Notes under the pieces: generated by a model
The model's input: only the letters and a program-made list of their open reading frames with translations
What the model was told of the DNA's origin: nothing
Databases searched by the model: none
Shown here: positions 35,907-43,806 of the stretch, piece after piece
How the letters are laid out: every line of letters begins with the position of its first letter
Position numbering within the stretch: position 1 is the first letter of the stretch
Translations under genes and position numbers: made by a program
Assembly (NCBI RefSeq): GCF_018224885.1
Contig: NZ_JAGTXB010000002.1
Coordinates: 124,001-188,000, forward strand
Direction: 5' to 3'
Source: Chitinophaga hostae
Lineage (GTDB): Bacteria; Bacteroidota; Bacteroidia; Chitinophagales; Chitinophagaceae
Length of the DNA stretch: 64,000 nt

Positions 35907-36887
35907 ATGGACACCAATACATTTCAACCCCGGACTGATTTTTCTGCGCTGCACCAAGGTGTGGAAGCTATCAGGGAGCAAATAGGAAAAGTAATTGTAG
36001 GGCAGCATCAGATGGTGGATCTCCTGATTGCAGGCCTGCTTACACAGGGTCATGTGCTGATAGAAGGCGTTCCCGGTGTTGCTAAAACACTTACGGCAAA
36101 GCTGTTGGCGCAATGTGTGGATGCTGATTTCAGCCGTATACAGTTTACGCCTGATCTGATGCCGGCCGATGTATTGGGCACTTCTGTTTTTAATCCGCAA
36201 ACGAGAGCGTTTGAATATAAGAAGGGCCCTGTCTTTAGCAACCTGGTGCTGATTGATGAAATAAACCGCGCCCCGGCAAAAACGCAGTCGGCGTTGTTTG
36301 AAGTAATGGAAGAAAGGCAGATTACCAATGACGGCAACACCTGGTCGCTGGATCGTCCGTTTATGGTGATTGCCACGCAGAACCCGATAGAACAGGAAGG
36401 CACTTATCGCCTGCCGGAAGCCCAGCTGGACCGTTTCCTTTTTAAGATAGAAGTAAAATACCCTGATCTGCAGGAAGAAGTGGCCGTATTACGTGGCATC
36501 CATCATTTCAGCGGGGAAACAGATCTTACAAAGATGATCAGTAAAGTGGTAACAACCACACAGATTATTGACTACCAGAACCAGGTAAGACAGGTGGTGG
36601 TAGATGATAAGCTGTTTCATTACATTGCGGCTATCATCAATGAAACACGTATGAACTCGTCGCTTTACCTCGGCGCTTCTCCCCGTGCGTCCATTGCCGT
36701 TATGAACTGCGCCAAAGCTTTGGCAGCCATGAAAAACAGGGACTTCGTAATTCCTGATGATGTAGTGGAAATGGTGCCGCATGTATTACGCCATCGTATT
36801 ATTCTTACGCCTGAAAAGGAAATGGAAGGTATTAAGACCGATGATGTGATTGCACAGATCATTAAGATGGTAGAAGTACCGAGATAG
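35907..36887 (+). CDS. MoxR-family AAA+ ATPase
   Basis: A 326-aa cytoplasmic AAA+ ATPase. Walker A GVPGVAKTLTAK (about 55-66), Walker B LVLIDEINRAPAKTQSALFEVMEERQ (about 113-138), sensor 1 MVIATQNPIEQEGTYRLPEAQLDRF (about 153-177) and sensor 2 with SPRASIAVMNCAKALA. MoxR proteins are chaperone-like and activate vWA-domain partners, here probably the DUF58 protein downstream. The TAG stop lies inside TAGCTTT, the first word of a 300-bp heptamer array that separates it from that partner. Confidence 0.92.
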   Translation: MDTNTFQPRTDFSALHQGVEAIREQIGKVIVGQHQMVDLLIAGLLTQGHVLIEGVPGVAKTLTAKLLAQCVDADFSRIQFTPDLMPADVLGTSVFNPQTRAFEYKKGPVFSNLVLIDEINRAPAKTQSALFEVMEERQITNDGNTWSLDRPFMVIATQNPIEQEGTYRLPEAQLDRFLFKIEVKYPDLQEEVAVLRGIHHFSGETDLTKMISKVVTTTQIIDYQNQVRQVVVDDKLFHYIAAIINETRMNSSLYLGASPRASIAVMNCAKALAAMKNRDFVIPDDVVEMVPHVLRHRIILTPEKEMEGIKTDDVIAQIIKMVEVPR

Positions 36888-37190
36888 CTTTTAGCGGTTA
36901 GCTTTTAGCTGTTAGTTTACCGATATTATGCAGCTAACCGTCAAAAAGCTAACCGCTAAAAGCTAGCAATTAAGCTGGCAACTAAAGCTAACAGCTAATC
37001 GCTAACAGCTAAAAGCTAACACAATTAAGCTGGCAACTAAAGCTAACAGCTAACCGCTAACCGCTAAAAGCTAGCAATTAAGCTGGCAACTAAAGCTAAC
37101 AGCTAACCGCTAACAGCTAAAAGCTAACACAATTAAGCTGGCAACTAAAGCTAACAGCTAATCGCTAACAGCTAAAAGCTAACACAATTT
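36885..37190. repeat. TTAGCnn heptamer array with four 53-55-bp tandem units
   Basis: Starts on the moxR stop with TAGCTTT, TAGCGGT, TAGCTTT, TAGCTGT, then an inverted segment, then four direct units beginning AATTAAGCTGGCAAC at 36968, 37023, 37076 and 37131, each built of GCTAAnn words. A fifth AATT at 37186 ends the array one base before the DUF58 ATG at 37191. Not CRISPR: no unique spacers. Confidence 0.92.
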
Positions 37191-38543
37191 ATGTCCGCAA
37201 CAGTAAAGAATAATTTATATCAGCTGCTTTTTTTTACCAACAGGTTTTATCTCCTGTTGGGAGTAAATATCCTGTTGTTCATCATTTCATTTTTTATTCC
37301 ACATCTTTATAATGTGGCGATCATCGCCTTTATTGTGCTGGTGGGCGTTATGCTGCTGGACATGGTTTTGTTGTTGTTGCGTCCTGCGGATATCGTATCG
37401 CTGGAACGTAAAACCAGCGCTCGTTTTAGCAATGGTGATGATAATGAAGTATTACTTGATTTTCATAACAGGTATCCTTTCCCCGTGTTTGTATCTGTGA
37501 TTGAAGAGGTGCCCTTCCAGTTCCAGGAGCGGAATTTTTCGTTGAAAACAAAAGTTGGCGGGGGAGGGGCGCATGTGTTTCGCTATGTACTGCGACCGGT
37601 AGAAAGGGGTGTTTATGATTTTGGTTACAGCAATGTATTTGTAAAAAGCGCGCTGGGGATTATCTGCCGTCGTTTTGTATTTAATAACGAACAGTCGGTT
37701 AGCGTATATCCGAGTTTTCACCAGTTGCGGCATTTCGAGCTGTATTCCTATATGAACCGGTTAAACGAACTGGGGGTACATAAGCGCCGTGTAATCGGGC
37801 ATAGTATGGAGTTTGATCACATCAAGCCTTATACCAAGGGTGACGACGTGCGGATGCTGAATTGGAAGGCATCTGCCCGGACAGGTAACCTGATGGTTAA
37901 TAATTATGTGGAAGAAAGATCTCAGCAGGTATATTCTATTATTGATAAGGGGCGTACCATGAAGATGCCTTTTAACGGGTTATCCCTGTTGGACTATGCG
38001 ATCAATGCGTCGCTGGTGTTTAGCAATGTGGCCATTAATAAAGGTGATAAAGCAGGTTTGGTAACCTTTACTGAGAATAAGGTGGAGGTATTGCCTGCCA
38101 GCAATAAAAAAGTACAGGTAAATAAGATCCTGGATACCTTGTATGCGCAGGAAACGCATTGGCAGGAAAGTGATTATGAGGCATTGAGTGTACAGCTTCG
38201 CAGCAGTGTATCTACCCGTTCTTTGCTGATGTTGTATACCAATTTTGAGTCGATGTCCAGTTTGCAGCGGCAGCTTCCCTTCCTGCGGCGCCTGGCCCGT
38301 TATCACCTGGTGCTGGTGGTGTTTTTTGAGAATACGGAGTTGAAGAAGGTGACTGAGCAGCCGGCTTATGACATCGAGGGGATTTATAAACAAACCATTG
38401 CGCAGAAGTTTGCGTATGATAAGAAGCTGATTGTAAAGGAGCTGGCAAAATACGGGATCATGTCGTTGTTAAGCCCACCGGAACAGTTAACGTTGAATGT
38501 AGTCAACAAATACCTGGAGCTGAAATCCCGGATGCTGATATAA
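37191..38543 (+). CDS. DUF58 domain protein
   Basis: 450 aa. Two N-terminal TM segments (FYLLLGVNILLFIISFFI and VAIIAFIVLVGVMLLDMVLLLL), a beta-rich middle, and the DUF58 core with HKRRVIGHSMEFDHIKPYTKGDDVRMLNWKASAR (about 199-232), GNLMVNNYVEERSQQVYSIIDKGRTM and a vWA-like remainder. DUF58 proteins are substrates or partners of MoxR ATPases; the process, probably envelope related, is unknown. Although the gene continues the SpoIIM-MoxR unit, a 303-bp repeat array sits directly before its ATG. Its TAA abuts the stop of the convergent gene. Confidence 0.87.
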   Translation: MSATVKNNLYQLLFFTNRFYLLLGVNILLFIISFFIPHLYNVAIIAFIVLVGVMLLDMVLLLLRPADIVSLERKTSARFSNGDDNEVLLDFHNRYPFPVFVSVIEEVPFQFQERNFSLKTKVGGGGAHVFRYVLRPVERGVYDFGYSNVFVKSALGIICRRFVFNNEQSVSVYPSFHQLRHFELYSYMNRLNELGVHKRRVIGHSMEFDHIKPYTKGDDVRMLNWKASARTGNLMVNNYVEERSQQVYSIIDKGRTMKMPFNGLSLLDYAINASLVFSNVAINKGDKAGLVTFTENKVEVLPASNKKVQVNKILDTLYAQETHWQESDYEALSVQLRSSVSTRSLLMLYTNFESMSSLQRQLPFLRRLARYHLVLVVFFENTELKKVTEQPAYDIEGIYKQTIAQKFAYDKKLIVKELAKYGIMSLLSPPEQLTLNVVNKYLELKSRMLI

Positions 38544-39233
38544 TTACTGTCTCCGTTTTCTTTTATTCCCTTCGGGAGAAGGTTTTGTAATCAGGGAATC
38601 CGGGTCCGGCGCTTGTTTTACGGGGATAACAGAGCGCAGGTACATGCGGTTGTTGTGTTTATACCATGCTTCCACGGTCACCGTTTTTATAGTATCGTTT
38701 TTGGGTAATAATAAATCCTGTCCTAATATTTCCCCATCAGATGCCGCAAATTTTACTGAAGCGGTATCCAGCGGAAATACTTTTCCACTGCTGAATTTCC
38801 CTTCCACATTCAGGTAAAAACGGATATCCCGCTTAATGCTGTCGGCATAGTGATTAAAGCGGATACCTGTCAGGTAGGGCAGGGTGATAGTGCTTTGCAA
38901 AGGTTTATTGTTGCCGGTACTAACGGTCAGGGTAATACGATAATGATCTTTTACCAGTTGAGGTCTGTTAAAGTAGAGTATACCATTACGGATACTACCA
39001 TTACTGCTGCTGATATCCAGTTTATTCCAGCGATAGTTACCCCGGAGGTAGCCAGTGGTTTGTTGTGTGGAGCTATCACTGTAAAACAACTGTATGCCAA
39101 TAGGAGCGCTGTTATATAGCTCCGTTACCGCCGAGGAATCGTAACTGCCTTGGATCCGTATTATGCCAGTCTGCTGGGCATTTGCCCGCAGGGAGAAAAA
39201 AATGACGAAGCAGAGCAGGAACGATCTTAGCAT
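38544..39233 (-). CDS. Secreted protein of unknown function
   Basis: Not recognised. 229 aa with a signal peptide (MLRSFLLCFVIFFSLRANAQ). The mature part is beta-rich with short repeats of polar strands (GIIRIQGSYDSSAVTELYNSAPIGIQLFYSD, YRWNKLDISSSNGSIRNGILYF) and ends in a basic tail (GNKRKRRQ). This resembles small Ig-like or carboxypeptidase-regulatory-like folds but no motif settles it. Its stop codon directly touches that of DUF58 (TAATTA), so there is no room for a terminator between them. It lies downstream of ribE on the same strand, 43 bp away. Confidence 0.6.
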   Translation of the reverse strand: MLRSFLLCFVIFFSLRANAQQTGIIRIQGSYDSSAVTELYNSAPIGIQLFYSDSSTQQTTGYLRGNYRWNKLDISSSNGSIRNGILYFNRPQLVKDHYRITLTVSTGNNKPLQSTITLPYLTGIRFNHYADSIKRDIRFYLNVEGKFSSGKVFPLDTASVKFAASDGEILGQDLLLPKNDTIKTVTVEAWYKHNNRMYLRSVIPVKQAPDPDSLITKPSPEGNKRKRRQ

Positions 39234-39276
39234 GCAGCTGTCGGCTTTAGTTTTGTATAGTAAGGACTGCAGATCA

Positions 39277-39867
39277 TTAATTTCTAACAGCCATTTGTCT
39301 GGCTACATATTTACCAAGAATATCAAATTCGAGGTTGATCAGCGAGCCGGGTTTTATTTTGGAAACGTTGGTATGTTCGTAGGTGTAAGGAATGATGGCG
39401 ACGGAGAACTCATCGTTGGATACATCAAACACGGTGAGACTGATCCCGTTCAGGCAAATACTCCCTTTTTCCACGATAAGTGCAGCAAATTCCTTTGGAT
39501 AACGGAAGCGGTACAACCAGCTGCCATCCTGTTCTTCACAGGAAATGCATTCTCCTACGCTGTCTACATGTCCTTGTACCAGGTGGCCATCAATGCGGCC
39601 GTTAAATACCATGGCTCTTTCGAGGTTTACAAATTGTGTGGGGGTGAGCTGCCCCAGGTTGGTTTTTTGCAGGGTTTCTGCTACGGCAACGGTTTCGTAG
39701 GTGTTGCCCTGTATGTTGGTCACGGTCAGGCATACCCCATTATGTGCCACGCTCTGGTCTATTTTCAATTCGCCTGCGAGGGGCGTTTGTATCGTTATTA
39801 CCAGGTTACCACCATCCTTCCTGGTAGATACTACTTCTGCTAGTGTTTCTATGATTCCTGTAAACAT
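39277..39867 (-). CDS. ribE: Riboflavin synthase, alpha subunit
   Basis: Dismutates two 6,7-dimethyl-8-ribityllumazine to riboflavin. 196 aa, normal length, with the N-terminal signature MFTGIIETLAEV and two lumazine-binding repeats: first with VAHNGVCLTVTNIQ and LGQLTPTQFVNLERAM; second with GHLVQGHVDSVGECIS and GSICLNGISLTVFDVSNDEFSVAIIPYT. The final MAVRN is near the stop at 39277. No other riboflavin genes are close. The cobalamin adenosyltransferase gene precedes it by 21 bp and may share its transcript. Confidence 0.95.
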   Translation of the reverse strand: MFTGIIETLAEVVSTRKDGGNLVITIQTPLAGELKIDQSVAHNGVCLTVTNIQGNTYETVAVAETLQKTNLGQLTPTQFVNLERAMVFNGRIDGHLVQGHVDSVGECISCEEQDGSWLYRFRYPKEFAALIVEKGSICLNGISLTVFDVSNDEFSVAIIPYTYEHTNVSKIKPGSLINLEFDILGKYVARQMAVRN

Positions 39868-39888
39868 GAAGCGAATTTAAGCAATTTT

Positions 39889-40449
39889 CTATACCCGGGG
39901 TTTCCATGGAATTTCGTCCGCGCCCAGCTTGTGTCCTACCCAGCGTGCGAGTACAAAAAGGTAGTCGCTGAGACGGTTAATATATTTTAGTACCAGTGGT
40001 TCGATGAACATATCATGTTCCTTCATGCCTACGCAGAGGCGTTCGGTACGCCTGCAAACGCAGCGTGCAATATGGCAGGTAGATACCGCTACGTGGCCGC
40101 CGGGCAGGATGAAGGATTTCATTACCGGCAATTCTTCATTCATCTGGTCGATGCTGTTTTCCAGCAGTGCGATATCTGCTTCATGGAGGTCGGGTATTTT
40201 CAGTTTGGTTTCCTTATCGGGATCGCAGGCCAAAGCGGCGCCAATCGTAAAGAGGCGGTCCTGTATTTCGCGCAGCAGGTGTTTGGTGCCCGGATCGGCG
40301 ATATAGTCGTTGACCAGGCCTATGTAGGAGTTAAGCTCATCCACGGTACCATAGGCATCAATGCGCACGTCACTTTTGGGTACTTTGGTACCGCCGATAA
40401 GGGAGGTTTTTCCTTTATCGCCTGTTTTAGTATATATTTTGAATGACAT
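39889..40449 (-). CDS. Cob(I)alamin adenosyltransferase, PduO type
   Basis: Transfers adenosyl from ATP to cob(I)alamin to make adenosylcobalamin. 186 aa from the ATG at 40449 (MSFKIYTKTGDKGKTSLIGGTKVPKSDVRIDAYGTVDELNSYIGL), the invariant start of the family with the ATP-binding TGDKG..L..G and DAYGTVDELNS motifs. Further conserved parts are SFILPGGHVAVSTCHIARCVCRRTER (about 112-137) and YINRLSDYLFVLARW near the C-terminus. It implies a B12-dependent enzyme elsewhere in the genome. A hairpin separates it from the ABC ATPase gene below. Confidence 0.94.
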   Translation of the reverse strand: MSFKIYTKTGDKGKTSLIGGTKVPKSDVRIDAYGTVDELNSYIGLVNDYIADPGTKHLLREIQDRLFTIGAALACDPDKETKLKIPDLHEADIALLENSIDQMNEELPVMKSFILPGGHVAVSTCHIARCVCRRTERLCVGMKEHDMFIEPLVLKYINRLSDYLFVLARWVGHKLGADEIPWKPRV

Positions 40450-40487
40450 GGTTATTACAGTTTTGTGCGATTGCAAATTACGAAATA

Positions 40488-40526
40488 CGGCGTTATAAGC
40501 AGGGAGGGTCCCTTCCTATAACGCCG
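40488..40526 (-). terminator. Probable terminator of the gatC-ABC ATPase operon
   Basis: CGGCGTTATA (40488-40497) pairs with TATAACGCCG (40517-40526) and the loop contains a further GGGA/TCCC hairpin. The T run on the minus strand is weak, so termination may be partial. Confidence 0.5.
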
Positions 40527-40548
40527 TCGGGTATGATGAATATTTTTA

Positions 40549-41253
40549 TTAGAGTACAGCCACTTTTTCGTTGACACGGTCCGATTCTATTATCCCATCA
40601 CGCAAGCGGATAACACGTTTGGCATGATCGGCAATATCTTCCTCATGTGTAACCAGCACAACAGTGTTGCCGGAAGCGTGGATGGCGCCAAAGATCTCCA
40701 TGATTTCCACAGAAGTTCTGGAGTCCAGGTTACCGGTGGGCTCATCGGCAAGTATGAGGGAGGGGTTATTTACCAGGGCGCGGGCAATGGCCACACGCTG
40801 GCACTGGCCGCCGGAAAGTTCATTGGGTTTATGTTTATAGCGTTCGCCCAGCCCTACTTTTTCCAGCATGGCAATGGCCCTTTCGGTCCGTTCTTTTTTG
40901 TTGATACCGGCGTAGATCAGCGGAATGGCCACGTTTTCCAGTGCGGAAAGCCGGGGCATCAGGTTAAACTGCTGGAATACGAAGCCGATTTCCTTGCCAC
41001 GAACGGTGGCGAGGTCATTATCTTCCATTTTACTCACATCATGTCCGCTCAGGATATACCTGCCGCTGGTAGGCGTGTCCAGGCATCCGAGGATATTCAT
41101 CAGGGTGGATTTACCGGAACCGGAGGGTCCCATCAGTGCTACATATTCATTTTTGAAAATGTCGAGCGTTACTCCTTTGAGCACCGGGAGTTCATTTTTT
41201 CCGAGAAAATAGCTTTTCCTGATTTCTTCCAGATGGATGACGGACTTTTGCAT
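40549..41253 (-). CDS. ABC transporter ATP-binding protein, MacB/LolD type
   Basis: A 234-aa cytoplasmic ATPase. Walker [15 protein letters not shown] (about 40-53), Q-loop [26 protein letters not shown], signature [15 protein letters not shown] (about 145-159), Walker [14 protein letters not shown], and the H-loop in [19 protein letters not shown]. This layout is that of MacB/LolD/FtsE ATPases, which power mechanotransmission rather than import. No permease is adjacent; an FtsX-type permease at 23538-24773 is a candidate partner. It follows gatC by 5 bp. Confidence 0.92.
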   Translation of the reverse strand: MQKSVIHLEEIRKSYFLGKNELPVLKGVTLDIFKNEYVALMGPSGSGKSTLMNILGCLDTPTSGRYILSGHDVSKMEDNDLATVRGKEIGFVFQQFNLMPRLSALENVAIPLIYAGINKKERTERAIAMLEKVGLGERYKHKPNELSGGQCQRVAIARALVNNPSLILADEPTGNLDSRTSVEIMEIFGAIHASGNTVVLVTHEEDIADHAKRVIRLRDGIIESDRVNEKVAVL

Positions 41254-41258
41254 GTGGG

Positions 41259-41549
41259 TTATTTCTTTATAATTTTCGGCACTTTAAAGTATTCCTCAGT
41301 AGCTGATGGTGCGTTCCGCAGGGCTTCTTCACGGGTAGTACCTGGCATGACCCTGTCTTCCCGGAAAACATTATAATCATCTGTCAGATGAAGTAATGGT
41401 TTCACGTTAGTAGTATCCAGTTCATTCAACTTCTCTACGAAGGTAATCATCCGCTGGAGCTCACCGCGTATCTCCACCTTTTCCTGGTCGTTAAATTCCA
41501 GTCTGGCCAGATCTGCCAGTTGTTGCACCAGTGCTTCGTTGACTTCCAT
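41259..41549 (-). CDS. gatC: Asp-tRNA(Asn)/Glu-tRNA(Gln) amidotransferase subunit C
   Basis: A 96-aa scaffold subunit of the GatCAB amidotransferase that makes Gln-tRNA or Asn-tRNA by transamidation. Family features are [46 protein letters not shown] and a C-terminal LREDRV-like [35 protein letters not shown] chose the ATG at 41549 over a TTG at 41555. gatA and gatB are not in the window. It heads a two-gene unit with an ABC ATPase. Confidence 0.92.
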   Translation of the reverse strand: MEVNEALVQQLADLARLEFNDQEKVEIRGELQRMITFVEKLNELDTTNVKPLLHLTDDYNVFREDRVMPGTTREEALRNAPSATEEYFKVPKIIKK

Positions 41550-41625
41550 AATCAAAATAAATCAAAAGATAATGAAATATAAATGGTAAATATGATAGTG
41601 CCGCAAAATTAGGGATAAACGGCCA

Positions 41626-41711
41626 GAAAAAGCGGAAAGCTTAAAGCATAAAGCAAAACGGCGGCGGCAGCGCACAATAACCGCTTTTTGCTTTAAGCTT
41701 TCCGCTTTTTC
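41626..41711. repeat. AAAGCnn heptamer inverted repeat between gatC and trpS
   Basis: Left arm AAAGCGG, AAAGCTT, AAAGCAT, AAAGCAA; right arm is the complement but lacks one heptamer (the AAAGCAT word). The arms otherwise match, so copy number changed by exactly one repeat. As at 24787, this word family sits between divergent starts. Confidence 0.85.
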
Positions 41712-41729
41712 ATTAAATTGCGCCCTGTT

Positions 41730-42737
41730 ATGGCTACAGAAAAAGAAATTGTGGTAAGCGGCATACGCCCCACCGGTTATTTGCATTTAGGCAATTATTT
41801 TGGCGCAATCCGTAATTATATCCGGATGCAGGAAGACTTTAACTGCTATTTTTTCGTGGCAGACTGGCATTCACTGACTACCCATCCTGATCCGAAGGAT
41901 CTGCCGGGTAATGTAATGCGGGTACTGGCAGAAAATATTGCTTCGGGACTGGATCCTGAAAAGGTGTCCCTTTATGTGCAAAGCGATATTCCGGAAATTT
42001 CGGAACTGTACCTGCTGATGAATATGCTTGCCTATGTTGGTGAGCTGGAAAAGGTACCCACCTTCAAGGACAAGGTGCGGTTACAACCGCAGAATGTGAA
42101 CGCAGGCTTGCTGACCTACCCGGTGCTCATGAGCGTGGATATTTTGATCCAGCGTGCAGTAAAGGTGCCGGTGGGTAAAGACCAGGGGCAGCACCTGGAA
42201 ATGGCACGCAATTTTGCACAGCGTTTTAATCATCGTTATGGTGATTTGTTTCCTGAACCGGAAGCCTTCAACTATGGTGATGGATTGGTGCGTATTCCCA
42301 GCCTGGACGGAGAAGGTAAGATGAGCAAGAGTGAAAATGAAATGGCTACATTATACCTGGCCGACGACGACGATAAGATCATCAAGAAAATAGCAAAAGC
42401 TAAGACCGATACAGGTACTGGCGTACCCGGCTCTCCTATGCCGGAATCAGTCAGGAACCTGCTGGATCTGATGAAACTGGTGTGTGCTCTTGACCTCGCG
42501 CCGTTTTACGAAGACACATGGAACACCAATGGAAGTATCCGTTTTGGTGATATGAAAAAGCAGCTGGGAGAAGATATGGTGAAATTTATTGCGCCTATCC
42601 GTGAACGGGCAAAAGAACTACAGCGGGACACAGACTATCTGAAGAAGATTATGAAATCCGGTGCAGAAAAGGCCAGGGCGAATGCGGCACAAACTTTGCA
42701 ACAGGCGAAAAAACTTATTGGCATAAATTATTATTGA
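41730..42737 (+). CDS. trpS: Tryptophanyl-tRNA synthetase
   Basis: Charges tRNA-Trp. 335 aa from the ATG at 41730 (MATEKEIVVSGIRPTGYLHLGNYFGAIRNY), a class I synthetase. The HIGH-equivalent is TGYLHLGNY near residues 14-22, and the KMSKS loop is GKMSKSENE near 196-204. Also seen are WHSLTTHPDP, YPVLMSVDILIQRAVKVPVGKDQGQHLEMARNFA. The frame is open to a TTG at 41718, which I reject. Length and motifs are normal. Confidence 0.96.
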   Translation: MATEKEIVVSGIRPTGYLHLGNYFGAIRNYIRMQEDFNCYFFVADWHSLTTHPDPKDLPGNVMRVLAENIASGLDPEKVSLYVQSDIPEISELYLLMNMLAYVGELEKVPTFKDKVRLQPQNVNAGLLTYPVLMSVDILIQRAVKVPVGKDQGQHLEMARNFAQRFNHRYGDLFPEPEAFNYGDGLVRIPSLDGEGKMSKSENEMATLYLADDDDKIIKKIAKAKTDTGTGVPGSPMPESVRNLLDLMKLVCALDLAPFYEDTWNTNGSIRFGDMKKQLGEDMVKFIAPIRERAKELQRDTDYLKKIMKSGAEKARANAAQTLQQAKKLIGINYY

Positions 42738-42783
42738 AAAAGTCGCCAACTGTAGCTATTTTCAATGTTAGACCTATCATCGC

Positions 42784-43419
42784 ATGGCAAAACAGAACAA
42801 GATCAAACATATCGCCATCGCCGGAAATATCGGCGCTGGTAAAACCACGCTCACAGAGATGCTGTGCAGACATTATAAATGGCATCCGCAGTATGAAGAT
42901 GTTGAGCACAATCCATATTTGAATGATTTTTATGAAGATATGCCTCGCTGGTCCTTTAACCTGCAGGTATATTTTCTGAACGGCAGATTAAAGCAACTGC
43001 TGGAAGTGCAGAATGGCAAGGAAACGGTGATACAGGATCGCACCATTTATGAAGATGCGCATATTTTTGCGCCCAATCTTTATGAAATGGGACTGATGAC
43101 CAAGCGTGATTTCGACAACTATTTCAACTTTTTTGAAACGCTGAAAAGCATGGTGAAGCCGCCGGACCTGCTGATCTATCTGCAGGCATCGGTGCCTACC
43201 CTGGTAGCGCAGATTCAGAAAAGAGGAAGAGAGTACGAGGAAAATATACGGCTCGACTATCTGAAACGCCTGAACGAATATTATAACAACTGGATTGAGA
43301 AATATAAAGAAGGCCCGTTGCTGATTATCGATATCGATAAAAATAAATTCCCGGAAAGCGATGAAGACCTGGGAGAGATTATTTCCAAGATTGATTCCCA
43401 GCTGTACGGATTATTTTAG
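42784..43419 (+). CDS. Deoxynucleoside kinase
   Basis: A 211-aa dNK/dGK-type kinase that phosphorylates deoxynucleosides for salvage. P-loop IAGNIGAGKTTLTEML (about 11-26), the substrate-binding EDVEHNPYLNDFYEDMPRWSFNLQVYFLNGRLKQL, the ERS-like VIQDRTIYEDAHIFAPNLYEMG (about 80-101) and the LID region IQKRGREYEENIRLDYLKRLNEYYNNW. Specificity (dG, dA or dC) is not readable. It follows trpS by 46 bp on the same strand. A long palindromic element begins at the base after its TAG stop. Confidence 0.9.
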   Translation: MAKQNKIKHIAIAGNIGAGKTTLTEMLCRHYKWHPQYEDVEHNPYLNDFYEDMPRWSFNLQVYFLNGRLKQLLEVQNGKETVIQDRTIYEDAHIFAPNLYEMGLMTKRDFDNYFNFFETLKSMVKPPDLLIYLQASVPTLVAQIQKRGREYEENIRLDYLKRLNEYYNNWIEKYKEGPLLIIDIDKNKFPESDEDLGEIISKIDSQLYGLF

Positions 43420-43680
43420 ACTGTGATTAGTTTGATTAGAATGATGATCCTGATTTTGTCTTTACCAGGATTAAACTGATTTCATTGATTGTTCTGATTT
43501 TTTACTAATATTAAAAGATTAAAAAATTAGCGGAGATAGATAAGATAAACACTTATCAGTCTTCGCTAATTTTTTTGTCATATAAAACCACATTGAAAAA
43601 ATCCTGCTAATCAACGAAATGAGTTTAATCCTGGTAAAGACAAAATCAGGATCATCCTCTTAATCAGTTTAATCATAGTC
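43420..43680. repeat. Period-9 GATTnnnnn palindromic element, copy 3
   Basis: The largest copy. It begins immediately after a stop codon with GACTGTGATTAG and ends CATAGTC. Nonamers GATTAGTTT, GATTAGAAT, GATGATCCT, GATTTTGTC, then a TTTACCAG junction, GATTAAACT, GATTTCATT make the left arm; the right arm is complementary over about 75 bp. The core has an AAAATTAGCG..CGCTAATTTT hairpin. The remaining gap to 43806 holds only upstream sequence of the next gene. Confidence 0.9.
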
Positions 43681-43806
43681 CTGTTTGTGTTTCATTAACG
43701 TTTGGTTGTTATGTGATTTCTATATTTGATGCTGTAGATAGCATTTTTGTTAACCCAAACACATCAGCTATCGGTTAGAATTTTTATTGTTAAACCCAAT
43801 TCCCGG

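Noticed and set aside
36968-37185. Possible CRISPR array
   Set aside because: Units are contiguous, built of heptamers, with no unique spacers; no cas genes are nearby.
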